64,000 nucleotides of DNA from Bradyrhizobium sp. JYMT SZCCT0428 (GCF_018131075.1 NZ_JAFCLS010000014.1:1-64000); one strand, 5' to 3'; counted from the stretch's first letter, positions 27,094-36,689 are shown. The notes: a model not told the origin generated them from the letters alone. Numbers and translations are program-made.

Positions 27094-27671
27094 CAGATTC
27101 CCGCGTGTCGTGCCTGCTGCCGCCGACGCACCGCCGCGTAGCCCAGCAAGCTTGCCATCAGGATCAAGCCGATTTGCACGTTTCTACTGTCGTGTCCGGA
27201 CCGGTCCCGTCGGCTCCGATGTCCCACTGGCACCGCGGGGGCTTGCAGGATCGCCGCGGCCGTGTCCCGGACGGCCTCGATCTGGTCGGGCTTGACGGGG
27301 CTGGCCTTGATCGCCATCCGCAAACGGCTGGTGAGCGACGGGAACTGCGGCGCAGGACGCTTGAGCTTGATGACGGCTACAGCGGCGCAGATGCCGGCGA
27401 TGACCGCGAGCAGGCCGCCAATGGCGCCGAACGCCCAAAATTGTCCGTAGTTGATTTCAACCCAGCGAAACAGCGCTGCTGTGCCGACCAGGAGCGCCGC
27501 GATCAGAAAAATACCGGCGGCCGCGAAGAGACCGGCGGCAATCGCGTAGGAGGTGACGGTGCCGGTGGCCTGGTCGGTCCGGTCGCGCAGATAGGATTGC
27601 GTCGCGCGCTTGATCTGGTTGAGCTTCAGCGCAATGCCAGCGCGCAACAAGCCGCTCGAAGGCCCGGGCAT
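27093..27671 (-). CDS. Holin superfamily III-like membrane protein
   Basis: A 192-residue protein with two adjacent membrane segments (AAGLFAAAGIFLIAALLVGTA and WAFGAIGGLLAVIAGICAAVAVI) in the middle, and a third near the C-terminus (VQIGLILMASLLGYAAV). The layout resembles the YqjE / phage-holin-3 superfamily that often accompanies YqjD-type and BrkB proteins. Translationally coupled to the BrkB gene, so they probably act together in the envelope. Confidence 0.7.
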   Translation of the reverse strand: MPGPSSGLLRAGIALKLNQIKRATQSYLRDRTDQATGTVTSYAIAAGLFAAAGIFLIAALLVGTAALFRWVEINYGQFWAFGAIGGLLAVIAGICAAVAVIKLKRPAPQFPSLTSRLRMAIKASPVKPDQIEAVRDTAAAILQAPAVPVGHRSRRDRSGHDSRNVQIGLILMASLLGYAAVRRRQQARHAGI

Positions 27672-27765
27672 GTCCGCATTTCCTCTATCGGCGAGGCATG
27701 ATTGCCTCCGCCATGATTGAACGCGGCTTGTTTTCGAATGTTCCGGAAGTGACTTACGCCAGCGC

Positions 27766-28740
27766 CTAAAGATCGTCGGCCGTAATGTAGAAAACTTCGG
27801 CTTCCGAATCCTCGGTGTCGAGCCACATCAGCGGTAACTGCGGATAGGCTGCTTCAAGCGCGGGCCGGCAACGGCCGATCTCGCAGAGCAGCCCGCCATC
27901 CGGCGTCAGATGCTGTTTGGCCTCGTCGAGGATGCGCCTGACGATGTCGAGCCCGTCAGCGCCGCCGTCGAAGGCGAGTTTCGGTTCGGCACGGCATTCG
28001 CGCGGCAGAGCGGCCATGCCCTCGGCGTCGACATAGGGCGGATTTGAAATGATGAGGTCATAGCGCTTGTCGCCCAGCGGCTTGAACAGGTCGCCGCGGT
28101 GCAGGTTAAGGCGATGTTGCAGCCCGTAATCGGCAACATTGTGCGCGGCGACATCAAGCGCGTCTTTTGAAATATCGACGGCGTCGATTTCGGCGTTGGG
28201 GAAGCTCCGGCTGGCCAGGATGGCGAGGCAGCCCGAGCCGGTGCAGAGGTCGAGCACATTTTCCACCACTGCCGGGTCCGCGATCAGCGAACCTCCGGTC
28301 ACGTCGTCGTCACCGCCAAAATGCGAATCCAGCAATTCGCCGATGAACGAGCGCGGCACGATGGTGCGCGCGTCCACATAGAACGGCAGGCCGCGCATGT
28401 AGATCTTGTTGACGAGATAGGCGGTCGGCGTCCGCGTGGTGACGCGGCGCTCGATCAGGCTGACGATCTTTTTGCCTTCGGCGACCGTGACCCGCGCGGT
28501 CGCGAACGCTTCGAACTGGTCGGGGTGAAGATGCAGGGTTTCGCAAACCAGGAACGCCGCTTCCGATACCGGATCGGTGGTGCCATGCGCGAATGCCAGA
28601 TCGGCTTCGATAAAGCGGCTCACCGCAAAGCGCACGAAATCCAGCAGCGTCAGCAATTCGCCGGCACCGACTTTTGGGAATTTCGGCTTGGTGGATTTCG
28701 GCAGACCGCGTTTGACGGGCGTCTTGCTGGGTTTGGCCAT
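27766..28740 (-). CDS. prmB: Ribosomal protein L3 glutamine methyltransferase PrmB
   Basis: A 324-residue SAM enzyme that methylates a glutamine of L3. It has FYVDARTIVPRSFIGELLD, the SAM loop VLDLCTGSGCLAIL and the NPPY motif (ISNPPYVDAEGMAALP). The DAEGMAALP continuation after NPPY is characteristic of PrmB rather than PrmC. A basic leader of about 25 residues (KTPVKRGLPKSTKPKFP) precedes the domain. The ATG overlaps the TGA of moaE by one base. Confidence 0.9.
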   Translation of the reverse strand: MAKPSKTPVKRGLPKSTKPKFPKVGAGELLTLLDFVRFAVSRFIEADLAFAHGTTDPVSEAAFLVCETLHLHPDQFEAFATARVTVAEGKKIVSLIERRVTTRTPTAYLVNKIYMRGLPFYVDARTIVPRSFIGELLDSHFGGDDDVTGGSLIADPAVVENVLDLCTGSGCLAILASRSFPNAEIDAVDISKDALDVAAHNVADYGLQHRLNLHRGDLFKPLGDKRYDLIISNPPYVDAEGMAALPRECRAEPKLAFDGGADGLDIVRRILDEAKQHLTPDGGLLCEIGRCRPALEAAYPQLPLMWLDTEDSEAEVFYITADDL

Positions 28741-29207
28741 CAGGATTTGGTCCAGCGCGCCGCGGCGTCGTCGTCATGGCCGCGCGCGTCGATCCAGCTC
28801 GTTCCCTTCGCGCTTTCCTCGCGCTTCCAGAACGGCGCATTGGCCTTCAGATAATCCATCAGGAATTCCGCCGCCTGAAACGCCGCCTGGCGGTGCGCCG
28901 ACGCCGCCAGCACCAGCACGATGTTCTCGCCCGGCGTGATGCGTCCGACGCGATGCACCACGGTGAGGCCGGTCAGCGGCCAGCGCGACATCGCTTCGTC
29001 GGTGTGCCGCTTGATTTCGGCCTCCGCCATGCCGGGATAGTGCTCGAGCGTCAGTGCCGCGATCGGCTCGCCATTCTCGCTGCCGCGGCAGATGCCGCTG
29101 AACGTCACCACCGCGCCGACATCGCTGCGGCCCTTGGTCAGCGCCGCAATCTCCTGCGCGATGTCGAAATCGGCTTGCTGGATGCGGATGGTCGCGGCGG
29201 CGGTCAT
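28740..29207 (-). CDS. moaE: Molybdopterin synthase catalytic subunit MoaE
   Basis: A 155-residue subunit that inserts two sulfurs from MoaD into cyclic pyranopterin. Start MTAAATIRIQQ (29207); the longer open frame upstream overlaps moaD and is not used. Motifs: GAVVTFSGICR, LEHYPGMAEAEI, HRVGRITPGE and the catalytic lysine region KANAPFWKREE. It lies 71 bases after moaD and is coupled to prmB. Confidence 0.94.
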   Translation of the reverse strand: MTAAATIRIQQADFDIAQEIAALTKGRSDVGAVVTFSGICRGSENGEPIAALTLEHYPGMAEAEIKRHTDEAMSRWPLTGLTVVHRVGRITPGENIVLVLAASAHRQAAFQAAEFLMDYLKANAPFWKREESAKGTSWIDARGHDDDAAARWTKS

Positions 29208-29278
29208 GAAGCTTTCTTCTCTTGACGCGTTTTCTTGACGCGAACCGGTACCCACTTCGCTCGAAAACGCTATGTTAA

Positions 29279-29530
29279 TCAACCGCCGGTCATCGGCGGA
29301 AAGAACGCGATCTCGCGGGCGCCTGATATCATCGCATCCGATTTCACATGGGTATGGTCGATCGCGGCGCGGATCACTTTCGGCTTCTCGAACGCGTAAG
29401 CATAGGTCTCGCCGCGCTCGGAGAGCCAGCCGATCAAATCGTCCACCGTGCGCACGGCGGCCGGCGGGTCGACCATTTCCTCCGAAATGCCGATCCGTTC
29501 GCGCACCCAGGCGAAATATTTGACCCTCAT
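29279..29530 (-). CDS. moaD: Molybdopterin synthase sulfur carrier subunit MoaD
   Basis: An 83-residue ubiquitin-like protein ending in FFPPMTGG; the C-terminal GG is activated by MoeB and carries the thiocarboxylate used by MoaE. MRVKYFAWVRERIG is the usual N-terminus. Its ATG overlaps the stop of pgsA (ATGA). Confidence 0.94.
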   Translation of the reverse strand: MRVKYFAWVRERIGISEEMVDPPAAVRTVDDLIGWLSERGETYAYAFEKPKVIRAAIDHTHVKSDAMISGAREIAFFPPMTGG

Positions 29531-30141
29531 CCCTCATCCTCCTTGATGAGGTGGTGGATGCCGGCGCGGAAATAATCATAGCCGGTATAGATCGTGACGA
29601 TCGCCGACGTCCACAGCAGGGCGATCCCGATCATGGTGGTCGGGGAGAAAATCTGTTCGCCCGCTTCACCGGCGATCAGAAAGCCGATCGCGACCAGCTG
29701 GACGGTGGTCTTCCATTTCGCGAGCTTGGTTACGGGGACGCTGACCCGGAGCGCCGCGAGGTATTCCCGCAAGCCCGAGACCAGGATTTCGCGGCACAGG
29801 ATCACGATGGCGGCCCACAGCGTCCAGCCATGGATGCTGTTGTCGGCGGCCAGCATCAACAGGCAGGACGCCACCAGCAATTTGTCGGCGATCGGATCGA
29901 GCATACGGCCGAAGGCGGATTGCTGGTCCCACATCCGTGCATAATAGCCATCGAGAACGTCGGTCACGGCGGCGGCGATAAAGATCGCCAGCGCCACCCA
30001 GCGCAGCCAGAGTGGGCCGTCCATGATGGATTGGGCATAGACGCAGCCGACCACCACCGGGATGGCGGCGATACGGGCATAGGTCAGGATATTCGGGAGG
30101 GACAGGCTCTTGGACTGGCCCTTGGTGGTTGCGATGTTCAT
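29527..30141 (-). CDS. pgsA: CDP-diacylglycerol-glycerol-3-phosphate 3-phosphatidyltransferase
   Basis: A 204-residue inner-membrane enzyme for the committed step to phosphatidylglycerol. The CDP-alcohol phosphotransferase motif is DVLDGYYARMWDQQ to FGRMLDPIADK, with all four aspartates. Start at ATG 30141 (MNIATTKGQ); a TTG at 30153 is an alternative. Located downstream of uvrC and overlapping moaD by four bases, a common uvrC-pgsA-moaD-moaE order in this group. Confidence 0.93.
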   Translation of the reverse strand: MNIATTKGQSKSLSLPNILTYARIAAIPVVVGCVYAQSIMDGPLWLRWVALAIFIAAAVTDVLDGYYARMWDQQSAFGRMLDPIADKLLVASCLLMLAADNSIHGWTLWAAIVILCREILVSGLREYLAALRVSVPVTKLAKWKTTVQLVAIGFLIAGEAGEQIFSPTTMIGIALLWTSAIVTIYTGYDYFRAGIHHLIKEDEG

Positions 30142-30255
30142 CCGTCTTACCAATACCGCTCAGGCGTGAAGGTCAACCGTGCAGGCCCCAGATGATCGGT
30201 CGCAGGCGACGGCCAAATGAAACGCCCAGGTGAACCTCATGTGAATCGGCTCCCT

Positions 30256-32370
30256 TTAACCCGGTTGCGCATGGAAAAACTCGAAAATCTTGCGGGCGCT
30301 TTCGGCGCTGACCCCTGGAACCTTGCCAAGGTCGGCGATCGAGGCCCGCTCGATTTCCTTCAGCGTTCCAAAGTGATGCAGCAAGGCACGTTTGCGTGAC
30401 GGGCCGATGCCCGGAATCTCCTGCAAACCCGCTTCGCGGATGTCCTTTTTGCGCAATTTGCGGTGCGATCCGATCACGAAACGATGCGCCTCGTCGCGCA
30501 GCCGCTGGATGAAATACAGCACGGGATCGCGCGGTTCGAGCTTGATCGCCTCGCGGTCCGGCATGAACAACGTTTCCCGGCCGGCGTCGCGGTCCGGCCC
30601 CTTGGCCACGGCCAACAGCGTGACTTGCGTCAGTCCCAGGGTCTCGAAGATCTGCCTTGCCGCGTTGAGCTGGCCGCGGCCGCCGTCGATAATCACCAGA
30701 TCGGGCCATTGCGGAAACGAATCATCGTCGGCCTTGATCTCGGCTTTTGCTTTGGCGGTATCTTCTTCCGGCGGTTTCAACAGCCGCTTGAAGCGCCGCT
30801 CCAGCACCTCGCGCATCATCGCGTAATCGTCGCCGGGCGTCAGGCCTTCCGACTTGATGTTGAACTTGCGGTACTGGTTCTTGATGAATCCGTCGGGTCC
30901 CGCCACGATCATCGCGCCGACCGCGTTGGTGCCCTGGATGTGGCTGTTGTCGTAGACCTCGATGCGCTTGGGCGCATGCGGCAGCCCGAGCGTGGTGACC
31001 ATGCCCTCCAGCAGGCGGCCTTGGGTCGCGGTATCGCTGAGCTTGCGGCCGAGCGCCTCGCGGGCGTTGGTCAGCGCGTGCGCGACCAGCTCCTTTTTCT
31101 CGCCGCGCTTCGGCGTCGAGACTTCGACCTTGAAACCGGCCTTGACGGCGAGCGCGTCCGCCAGCAGCGCGCTTTCCTCGATCTCGTGCGACAGCAGGAT
31201 CAGTTTCGGCGGCGGCTTGTCGTCGTAGAATTGCGCCAGGAACGAGGCCAGCACTTCCTCCGGCGTGAAGGATTTCTCCGCGCGCGGGAAATAGGCGCGG
31301 TTGCCCCAGTTCTGGCCGGTGCGGAAGAAGAACACCTCGACGCAGGAATAGCCGCCCTCCTGGTGGATGGCGAACACGTCGGCCTCTTCCACGGTGCGCG
31401 GATTGATGCCCTGCTGCGACTGGATCGCCGAGAGTGCGGCGAGGCGGTCGCGGTAGAGTGCGGCTGTCTCGAATTCGAGTTCGGCGGACGCCTTCTCCAT
31501 CTCGCCGGCCAGTTCTTTTTTGACGAGATGGCTGCGGCCGGACAGGAAGTCGCCCGCCTCACGCACCAGCTCGGTATAGCCGGGGAAATCGATCTCGCGG
31601 GTGCAGGGGCCGGAGCAGCGGCGGATTTGATAGAGCAGGCAGGGCCGGGTGCGGCTCTCGAAGAAACCGTCGGTGCAGGAGCGGATCAAAAACGCGCGCT
31701 GCAGCGCCGTGATGGTGCGGTTGACAGCGCCGGCGTTGGCGAACGGCCCGAAATACCGTCCCGGCCGCGACTGCGCGCCGCGATGCTTGAGGATCTGCGG
31801 CGCCCAGTGGTCGCCGGTGATCAGGATATAGGGAAACGACTTGTCGTCGCGCAGTTGCACGTTGAAGCGCGGCCGCAGCTGCTTGATCAGATTGGCCTCG
31901 AGCAGCAGCGCCTCGGTCTCCGTCGTGGTCGAGATGATCTCGACCGCAACGGTGGCCGCGATCATGCGCAGGATCCGCGCCGGCAGCGGCGCGTTGACGC
32001 GGGCGTAGGAGGCCAGCCGCTTGCGGACGTTCTTGGCCTTGCCGACGTAAAGCACGTCATTGCCGGTGTTGAGCATGCGGTAGACCCCGGGCGAGGTCGG
32101 CGCCAGGCGCACGGCATTTTCGATCGCGGCATGGCCGACCGCGAGCGGGCCTTCGGCCACCGCCTCGGCTGTTTCCTCGGCGGTTTCCTCCGCCGGTTCC
32201 GGCAGGCGGGCCTCGTCTTCGTCCTCGGCCGCCGACGTCGCCGGATCGAGATCGGCGGAGCCAAGCTCCTGCGCAGGGTCCTTTGCAAGGTCCTTTGGGA
32301 GCAAATCCGGCCGGGAACCCCGCCGCGGCTTGCCCGGAGCTTTCGGATGGTCGGTAGAATCGTGATCCAT
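30256..32370 (-). CDS. uvrC: Excinuclease ABC subunit C
   Basis: A 704-residue nucleotide excision repair nuclease. After an unusually long acidic, disordered leader of about 85 residues ([19 protein letters not shown]), the GIY-YIG domain appears ([20 protein letters not shown]), then a UVR-type region, the RNase H-like C-terminal nuclease domain ([28 protein letters not shown]) and tandem helix-hairpin-helix motifs ([18 protein letters not shown] and [12 protein letters not shown]). Positioned upstream of pgsA. Confidence 0.96.
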   Translation of the reverse strand: MDHDSTDHPKAPGKPRRGSRPDLLPKDLAKDPAQELGSADLDPATSAAEDEDEARLPEPAEETAEETAEAVAEGPLAVGHAAIENAVRLAPTSPGVYRMLNTGNDVLYVGKAKNVRKRLASYARVNAPLPARILRMIAATVAVEIISTTTETEALLLEANLIKQLRPRFNVQLRDDKSFPYILITGDHWAPQILKHRGAQSRPGRYFGPFANAGAVNRTITALQRAFLIRSCTDGFFESRTRPCLLYQIRRCSGPCTREIDFPGYTELVREAGDFLSGRSHLVKKELAGEMEKASAELEFETAALYRDRLAALSAIQSQQGINPRTVEEADVFAIHQEGGYSCVEVFFFRTGQNWGNRAYFPRAEKSFTPEEVLASFLAQFYDDKPPPKLILLSHEIEESALLADALAVKAGFKVEVSTPKRGEKKELVAHALTNAREALGRKLSDTATQGRLLEGMVTTLGLPHAPKRIEVYDNSHIQGTNAVGAMIVAGPDGFIKNQYRKFNIKSEGLTPGDDYAMMREVLERRFKRLLKPPEEDTAKAKAEIKADDDSFPQWPDLVIIDGGRGQLNAARQIFETLGLTQVTLLAVAKGPDRDAGRETLFMPDREAIKLEPRDPVLYFIQRLRDEAHRFVIGSHRKLRKKDIREAGLQEIPGIGPSRKRALLHHFGTLKEIERASIADLGKVPGVSAESARKIFEFFHAQPG

Positions 32371-32590
32371 GGGCCTAAATTAAGCGCTGCTGGCCGGCAT
32401 CGCCAGCGTGCCGGCGCCAACCGAGGCCACGCCGGGTAACACATTCTTAAGACTGATGATCGGGCGGTAAGAGGGCTTAACAACCCTTTAACTTAAAACT
32501 CTCGATAAATCTTACAGGAAAAAAGTGGAATTCCGTAACCAAGCCGGCCTCGGCCGGAAGGGTGCGGCTGTTGCGTGGTGGAGTTGAGTG

Positions 32591-33214
32591 ATGGGCAGCT
32601 TTGTTTTGCGGGCGCTGGCGGTGGTCGCCGCAGCCTGGACGATGTCGGCGCAGGCGGCCGACATGAATTACGGATCGCGCGCGCCCTATACCGTCAATCA
32701 GCCGCTCAACGCCTATAGCTGGGCGGGGCCCTATCTCGGCGGCAATCTCGGCTATGCCTGGGGCTCTGTCGACAACAACCCGACCAAGCCGTCGGGCTTC
32801 GCGGGCGGCGTGCAGGCCGGCTACAATTTTCAGAACGGGCCGTGGGTGTTCGGCCTCGAGGGTGATATCAACGCGACCGGCGCGGCCGACACCTTCGCGC
32901 CGTGGAAGTTCTCCAACCCCTGGTTCGGCACGCTGCGCGGCCGGGTCGGCTACGCCTTCAACAACGTGATGTTCTACGGCACCGGCGGTCTTGCCTTCGG
33001 CGAACTGCGCGCCACCACGTTCGGCCTGTCGGAATCACACACCACGGCGGGCTGGACCGCGGGCGTCGGCGCTGAAATGGGCTTTGCGCCGAACTGGAGC
33101 GCCAAGGTCGAATATCTCTATGTCGACCTCTCCAACACCAATTTTGTCATCACCGGCGCATCGAACGGCTACAGCTTCGGGCTGATCCGCGCGGGCGTGA
33201 ACTACCGCTTCTGA
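32591..33214 (+). CDS. Outer-membrane beta-barrel protein (Omp25/Omp31-like)
   Basis: A 207-residue porin-like protein with a signal peptide ending AQA-ADMN. The mature part alternates short beta segments (YSWAGPYLGGNLGYAWG, FAGGVQAGYNFQNGPWVFGL, VGYAFNNVMFYGTGGLAFG, KVEYLYVDLSN) and ends in the terminal F (AGVNYRF) recognised by the BAM machinery. Common in many copies in Bradyrhizobium. The AT-rich upstream region (32440-32540) probably holds its promoter, divergent from uvrC. A strong terminator follows. Confidence 0.9.
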   Translation: MGSFVLRALAVVAAAWTMSAQAADMNYGSRAPYTVNQPLNAYSWAGPYLGGNLGYAWGSVDNNPTKPSGFAGGVQAGYNFQNGPWVFGLEGDINATGAADTFAPWKFSNPWFGTLRGRVGYAFNNVMFYGTGGLAFGELRATTFGLSESHTTAGWTAGVGAEMGFAPNWSAKVEYLYVDLSNTNFVITGASNGYSFGLIRAGVNYRF

Positions 33215-33251
33215 GATCAAGAAAACGCAAAGAAACCATCTGTTGCAGCCT

Positions 33252-33282
33252 CCCGGCAGCCACAAGCTGCCGGGATTTTTTT
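33252..33282 (+). terminator. Rho-independent terminator after the beta-barrel gene
   Basis: Perfect 9-base stem CCCGGCAGC / GCTGCCGGG with loop CACAA, followed by A and seven T. It lies 37 bases after the stop codon at 33214. This is the clearest intrinsic terminator in the window. Confidence 0.95.
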
Positions 33283-33323
33283 GTCTCGTGGACAGTGCGC
33301 GGCGGCACGCCTAAAATTCGTCG

Positions 33324-34163
33324 ATGCAGCCGGGGCAGCCAAGTCTGACCGCGTTGGGCGCCGCCCGCTTGCGCGCGGCGCATCAGGTGCTGGATAACGC
33401 ATCGATCCTTCGGGATCCGCTGGCGTTACGCATTCTCGGTGACGATATCCAGGTCTCGCTCGACCATGCCCGGGCCCACACGTCCGGGCCACGGTTGCGC
33501 TGGTTCATCGCCGCGCGCTCGCGCATCTCGGAAGCAGCGCTGACGGAAGCGGTGACTAATGGTGCGACGCAGCTCGTGGTGCTCGGCGCAGGGCTCGATA
33601 TGCTCGCCTACCGGACGCCCCTCGCGGGCGGCCTGCGAATTTTCGAGGTCGATTTTCCCGCCACCCAAGCACGCAAGCGCGAGATGCTGGCCGCCGCGGC
33701 AATCGCCGTGCCGGACACGCTGACCTATGTCGGGATAGATTTCGAACGGCAGACATTGGCCGAAGCGCTGGACGCCGCAGGCTTTGTCGCCGCCAAACGC
33801 AGCTTCTTCAGCTGGCTCGGCGTGGTGCCCTATCTGACCGAGACCGCGGTGTTCTCGACGCTCGGCTATATCGCGCAGCTCGAAGGCGGCGCTGAAGTTG
33901 TGTTCGACTACGTCAATCCCGCAAACTCGGTCGCACCGGCTGGCCGCGCCGCACATCAAGCGCTTGCCGAGCGGGTGGCCGCGGCCGGCGAAAGCCTTCA
34001 GAGCTATTTCGACACCGCGCCGCTTTGCGCCCGCATGAGCGAGATCGGCTTTCGGCATGTCGATGATGTCGGCCCTGACAGGATCGCGGCGCGGTTCTTC
34101 CCCGAGAGCGAACGTGACGCACCGGCGCGCGGCGGCCACATCATGCATGCCTCCACGTTCTGA
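33324..34163 (+). CDS. Class I SAM-dependent methyltransferase (TIGR00027 type)
   Basis: A 279-residue protein of the leucine carboxyl methyltransferase-like family. It begins MQPGQPSLTALGAARLRAAHQ and has RDPLALRILGDD, the SAM motif LVVLGAGLDMLAYR, FEVDFPATQARKREML and SWLGVVPYLTETAV, all typical of TIGR00027. Substrate unknown; many relatives make secondary metabolites or modify lipids in actinobacteria. It stands alone with no operon partner. Confidence 0.82.
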   Translation: MQPGQPSLTALGAARLRAAHQVLDNASILRDPLALRILGDDIQVSLDHARAHTSGPRLRWFIAARSRISEAALTEAVTNGATQLVVLGAGLDMLAYRTPLAGGLRIFEVDFPATQARKREMLAAAAIAVPDTLTYVGIDFERQTLAEALDAAGFVAAKRSFFSWLGVVPYLTETAVFSTLGYIAQLEGGAEVVFDYVNPANSVAPAGRAAHQALAERVAAAGESLQSYFDTAPLCARMSEIGFRHVDDVGPDRIAARFFPESERDAPARGGHIMHASTF

Positions 34164-34245
34164 GCCGCGCCTCGCGCTCAGCGGGATTTGGTGCAGGCAA
34201 AACTTCAGTTCGCTTTCACCGAGAAGCTTCAGCTCTCGCGTCAGC

Positions 34246-34461
34246 TTACGATGAAATCACCAGGTTGACCGCCTTGGGGCCTTTGCCCTTCTTGTCCGGT
34301 TCAACCTCGAATGTAATGCGCTGTCCTTCAGTCAAATCCTTCAATCCGGCCCGCTCAACGGCAGTGATGTGAACGAACACGTCGCGGCCGCCGTCATCGG
34401 GCTTGATGAAGCCGTAGCCGCGTTCTCCATTGAAGAACTTGACTGTACCAGTCATGGCCAT
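34246..34461 (-). CDS. Cold shock protein (CspA family)
   Basis: A 71-residue OB-fold RNA chaperone. Start MAMTGTVKFFNGERG (34461) behind GGGAGGAGTTTTCCCG; the open frame upstream is leader sequence. RNP1 is GYGFIKP and RNP2 is DVFVHIT. A gene-free upstream stretch of about 315 bases (34462-34776) could hold a long 5' leader of the kind that gives temperature control in other csp genes. Confidence 0.93.
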   Translation of the reverse strand: MAMTGTVKFFNGERGYGFIKPDDGGRDVFVHITAVERAGLKDLTEGQRITFEVEPDKKGKGPKAVNLVISS

Positions 34462-34776
34462 CGGGAAAACTCCTCCCCCGCATTGCACTGCCGCTACGCG
34501 CAATTCGCGTATCGGCCGACCGGACATTCGTTGTCGGAAGCTTGGCCACCTGAACCGATCGGGTCACGCACCGATCAGTCTGGATTTTTTTTTAGGCCTT
34601 GATCACTCCGCCGCAACCATTCGCGGAAGCGGAACGTAAAGCCAGTCATAACAACTGAGCATAATACGGTTCCGCGCAAATTGACTATGGCTCAATCGCA
34701 CTTTTCGGCCCAATGCACTGCCTTGAAGGCTTACCTCGAAAGGCTTGCTTTCAAGGTTTGCGTTCAAGGCGAGCCT
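34462..34776. other. Gene-free gap between rlmJ and the cold shock gene
   Basis: 315 bases with no supportable gene. On the minus strand this is the leader and promoter region of the cold shock gene: it contains an A9 run (34586-34594 read on the minus strand), several AT-rich parts, and three repeats of TTCAAGG within 34740-34790 next to the rlmJ stop. I cannot place a promoter with confidence. Confidence 0.5.
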
Positions 34777-35637
34777 TCAAGGTTTGGGCGTCTCAAGCCT
34801 GAACCGGCCGGCGCCGCCCTGGCCGAGCGGTTTTTCCAGTTCGGGTAAAATGGTCTTCAGATCGCCCGCGAGCGTCCACGGCGGGTTGACGATCAGAAGC
34901 CCGGTGGAGGTGAGGGGACCGCCGGCCTGCTGCGGTGCGACGCTGAATTCGAGCCGCAGACATTTCCCGGCCGGCTTGCCGGTCTCAGCCACGGCGGCGA
35001 CATGCCGCGCCAGGCCGTCGGTGATGCGCCTGCTCTTGACCGGATACCACAAGAGATAGCTGCCGGTCGGCCACTTCGCATAGGCCTCGGCAAAGCCGTC
35101 GGCGAGCTTTTCGAACTCATCCTTTTGCTCGAACGAAGGGTCGATCAGCACGAGGCCGCGCCGCTCGTTCGGTGGCACGAAGGCGGGCAACGCCGTCCAG
35201 CCGTCGAGATCGACCACGCGGGCCTGGGTGTCGCGGCGCAGCGCATCGATCAATTGCTTGTGGGCTTTCGGCTCGATCTCGCACGCCGTGAGGCGGTCCT
35301 GCGGCCGCAGCAGCGCGCGCGCGATCAAGGGCGACCCGGGATAGGCTTTCAGCTCGGCTTGCGCGTTGAAAGCCCTGACGATGTCGAGATAGGGCGCCAC
35401 CAGCGGCAACGCATTTTCCGAGAACCTCGCCTGCATCACCCGCGCGATGCCGGTCAGCCATTCGCCGCTGCGGCGGGCCTCGTCGCCGGACAGGTCGTAG
35501 CGGCCGGCGCCGGCATGGGTGTCGATGACGCGAAAGGCGGCGGGCTTTTCCTGCAGATAGATCAGCATCCGCACCAGCACGATGTGCTTGATGACATCGG
35601 CAAAGCCGCCGGCATGAAAGGCGTGTCGGTAGTTCAT
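34777..35637 (-). CDS. rlmJ: 23S rRNA (adenine(2030)-N6)-methyltransferase RlmJ
   Basis: A 286-residue methyltransferase starting at MNYRHAFHAGGFADVIKH (35637), the family's fixed N-terminus; the longer open frame upstream comes from a palindromic repeat. The N6-adenine motif IV reads LIDPSFEQKDEF, a DPSF variant of DPPY usual in RlmJ. Its stop codon is at 34777; the following csp gene is 315 bases away. Confidence 0.93.
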   Translation of the reverse strand: MNYRHAFHAGGFADVIKHIVLVRMLIYLQEKPAAFRVIDTHAGAGRYDLSGDEARRSGEWLTGIARVMQARFSENALPLVAPYLDIVRAFNAQAELKAYPGSPLIARALLRPQDRLTACEIEPKAHKQLIDALRRDTQARVVDLDGWTALPAFVPPNERRGLVLIDPSFEQKDEFEKLADGFAEAYAKWPTGSYLLWYPVKSRRITDGLARHVAAVAETGKPAGKCLRLEFSVAPQQAGGPLTSTGLLIVNPPWTLAGDLKTILPELEKPLGQGGAGRFRLETPKP

Positions 35638-35688
35638 GGGAGAATTCAAGAGCCGTTCGAGAAGACGTCTACGTCTACGTCTTCTACT

Positions 35689-35843
35689 CGTCATGGCCGG
35701 GCATAGTAAGTCTGCTGCGCAGACTACGTAAACTTGTCTGCGCTCCCGGCCATCCACGTCTTTGATCACCAGACGAAAGAAGACGTGGATGCCCGGGTCA
35801 TCCAGCGCGAAGACGCGCTTCGCGCTTCTGCCCGGGCATGACG
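35689..35843. repeat. Intergenic palindrome (CGTCATGCCCGG type, longest copy)
   Basis: Outer arms CGTCATGGCCGGGCAT and GCCCGGGCATGACG; inner arms GGCCATCCACGTCTTTG and AAGACGTGGATGCCCGGG. An added centre carries TAAGTCTGCTGCGCAGACTA, itself palindromic, and CGCGAAGACGCGCTTCGCG. Lies between RNase T2 (ends 35852) and rlmJ (starts 35637). Confidence 0.83.
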
Positions 35844-35851
35844 ACTGAGGA

Positions 35852-36535
35852 TCAACTCCCCCGCACCGGCGGCATCACGACCTCGTCGCGGCGGCAGGCG
35901 CGGCGGTCGATTTCCTCGCAGGAGCGGAATTGCAGGTCCTTGCTCATGCAGACCCTGACTTCGCTGAGCCGCCGGCTGCTGCAGACGACCGAAATCGCCG
36001 AGCTGCTCAGGCCGGGATTGACCTTGATGAAGGCTGCCTCGAGCGCCTCGGGGGCGATCGTCTTCGATTCCGACAATTGCAGGAATTCCTCGGGGATCTT
36101 CACCGCCGCGCGGGCTTTGCGGATGTTCTCGAAATAGGCCCGCGCGCCAAGGCCGGAACAGGTGCCGTGCTTGTCCCATTCGTTGAAGATCAGCCCGGGC
36201 GCCGGCATCAGGTCCAGCATCGACGTCATGATGTTGCGGTCGAGCCGGGGCGACGGCCGCTGGCAATATTCGGGAAAGCCGCGCTCATATTGCGGCCACA
36301 GGCCGTGGACCACGAAGGAAAACGGGCGCTCGCACTGGATCTGCGCCGAACGGCCGCTATTGCCGCGTTCGGAGGCGGCCTCGCAGAAGGACGGCGACCA
36401 CGATAGGGCCAGCACGTAGAAATCGAACTCGCCAGGGGCGTTCTGCCGGCGGTCCTGCGCGGCGGCGTGGCTCGCGGTGACCAAAACAAGTGCCAGCGAA
36501 ATCAGCAGCCGCGAAACAATGACCGATGAAAACAT
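35852..36535 (-). CDS. Ribonuclease T2 family protein, exported
   Basis: A 227-residue secreted endoribonuclease. Start MFSSVIVSR (36535) gives a clean signal peptide ending SHAAA-QDR. Both catalytic blocks are present: CAS1 FVVHGLWPQYERG and CAS2 FNEWDKHGTCSG, plus the SWSPSFCEAA region; the two histidines and the glutamate are intact. Cysteines fit the usual disulfides (C in SFC, YCQ, GTC, VVC, VCM, SCEE, RAC). It would degrade RNA in the periplasm or outside. Confidence 0.92.
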   Translation of the reverse strand: MFSSVIVSRLLISLALVLVTASHAAAQDRRQNAPGEFDFYVLALSWSPSFCEAASERGNSGRSAQIQCERPFSFVVHGLWPQYERGFPEYCQRPSPRLDRNIMTSMLDLMPAPGLIFNEWDKHGTCSGLGARAYFENIRKARAAVKIPEEFLQLSESKTIAPEALEAAFIKVNPGLSSSAISVVCSSRRLSEVRVCMSKDLQFRSCEEIDRRACRRDEVVMPPVRGS

Positions 36536-36689
36536 CAAACGCTCCCTTACGCGCAAAGCATGACGGTACTCGATCACCCGAGCCTAACAGGGAACCGGAA
36601 CATTTCAAGAACAAAAATGGCATTAGGCGCGAATCGGGTGGCGCCGGCCACCGCGATCGAAAAATCCAGGCAGGAAGCTGGGGGTAAGC

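Noticed and set aside
28740-29579. Longer moaE frame starting at 29579
   Set aside because: It would overlap all of moaD; the conserved MoaE N-terminus begins at 29207.
30463-32439. 658-codon open frame on the plus strand
   Set aside because: It is fully antisense to uvrC, whose domains are all intact; long antisense frames are expected at this GC content.
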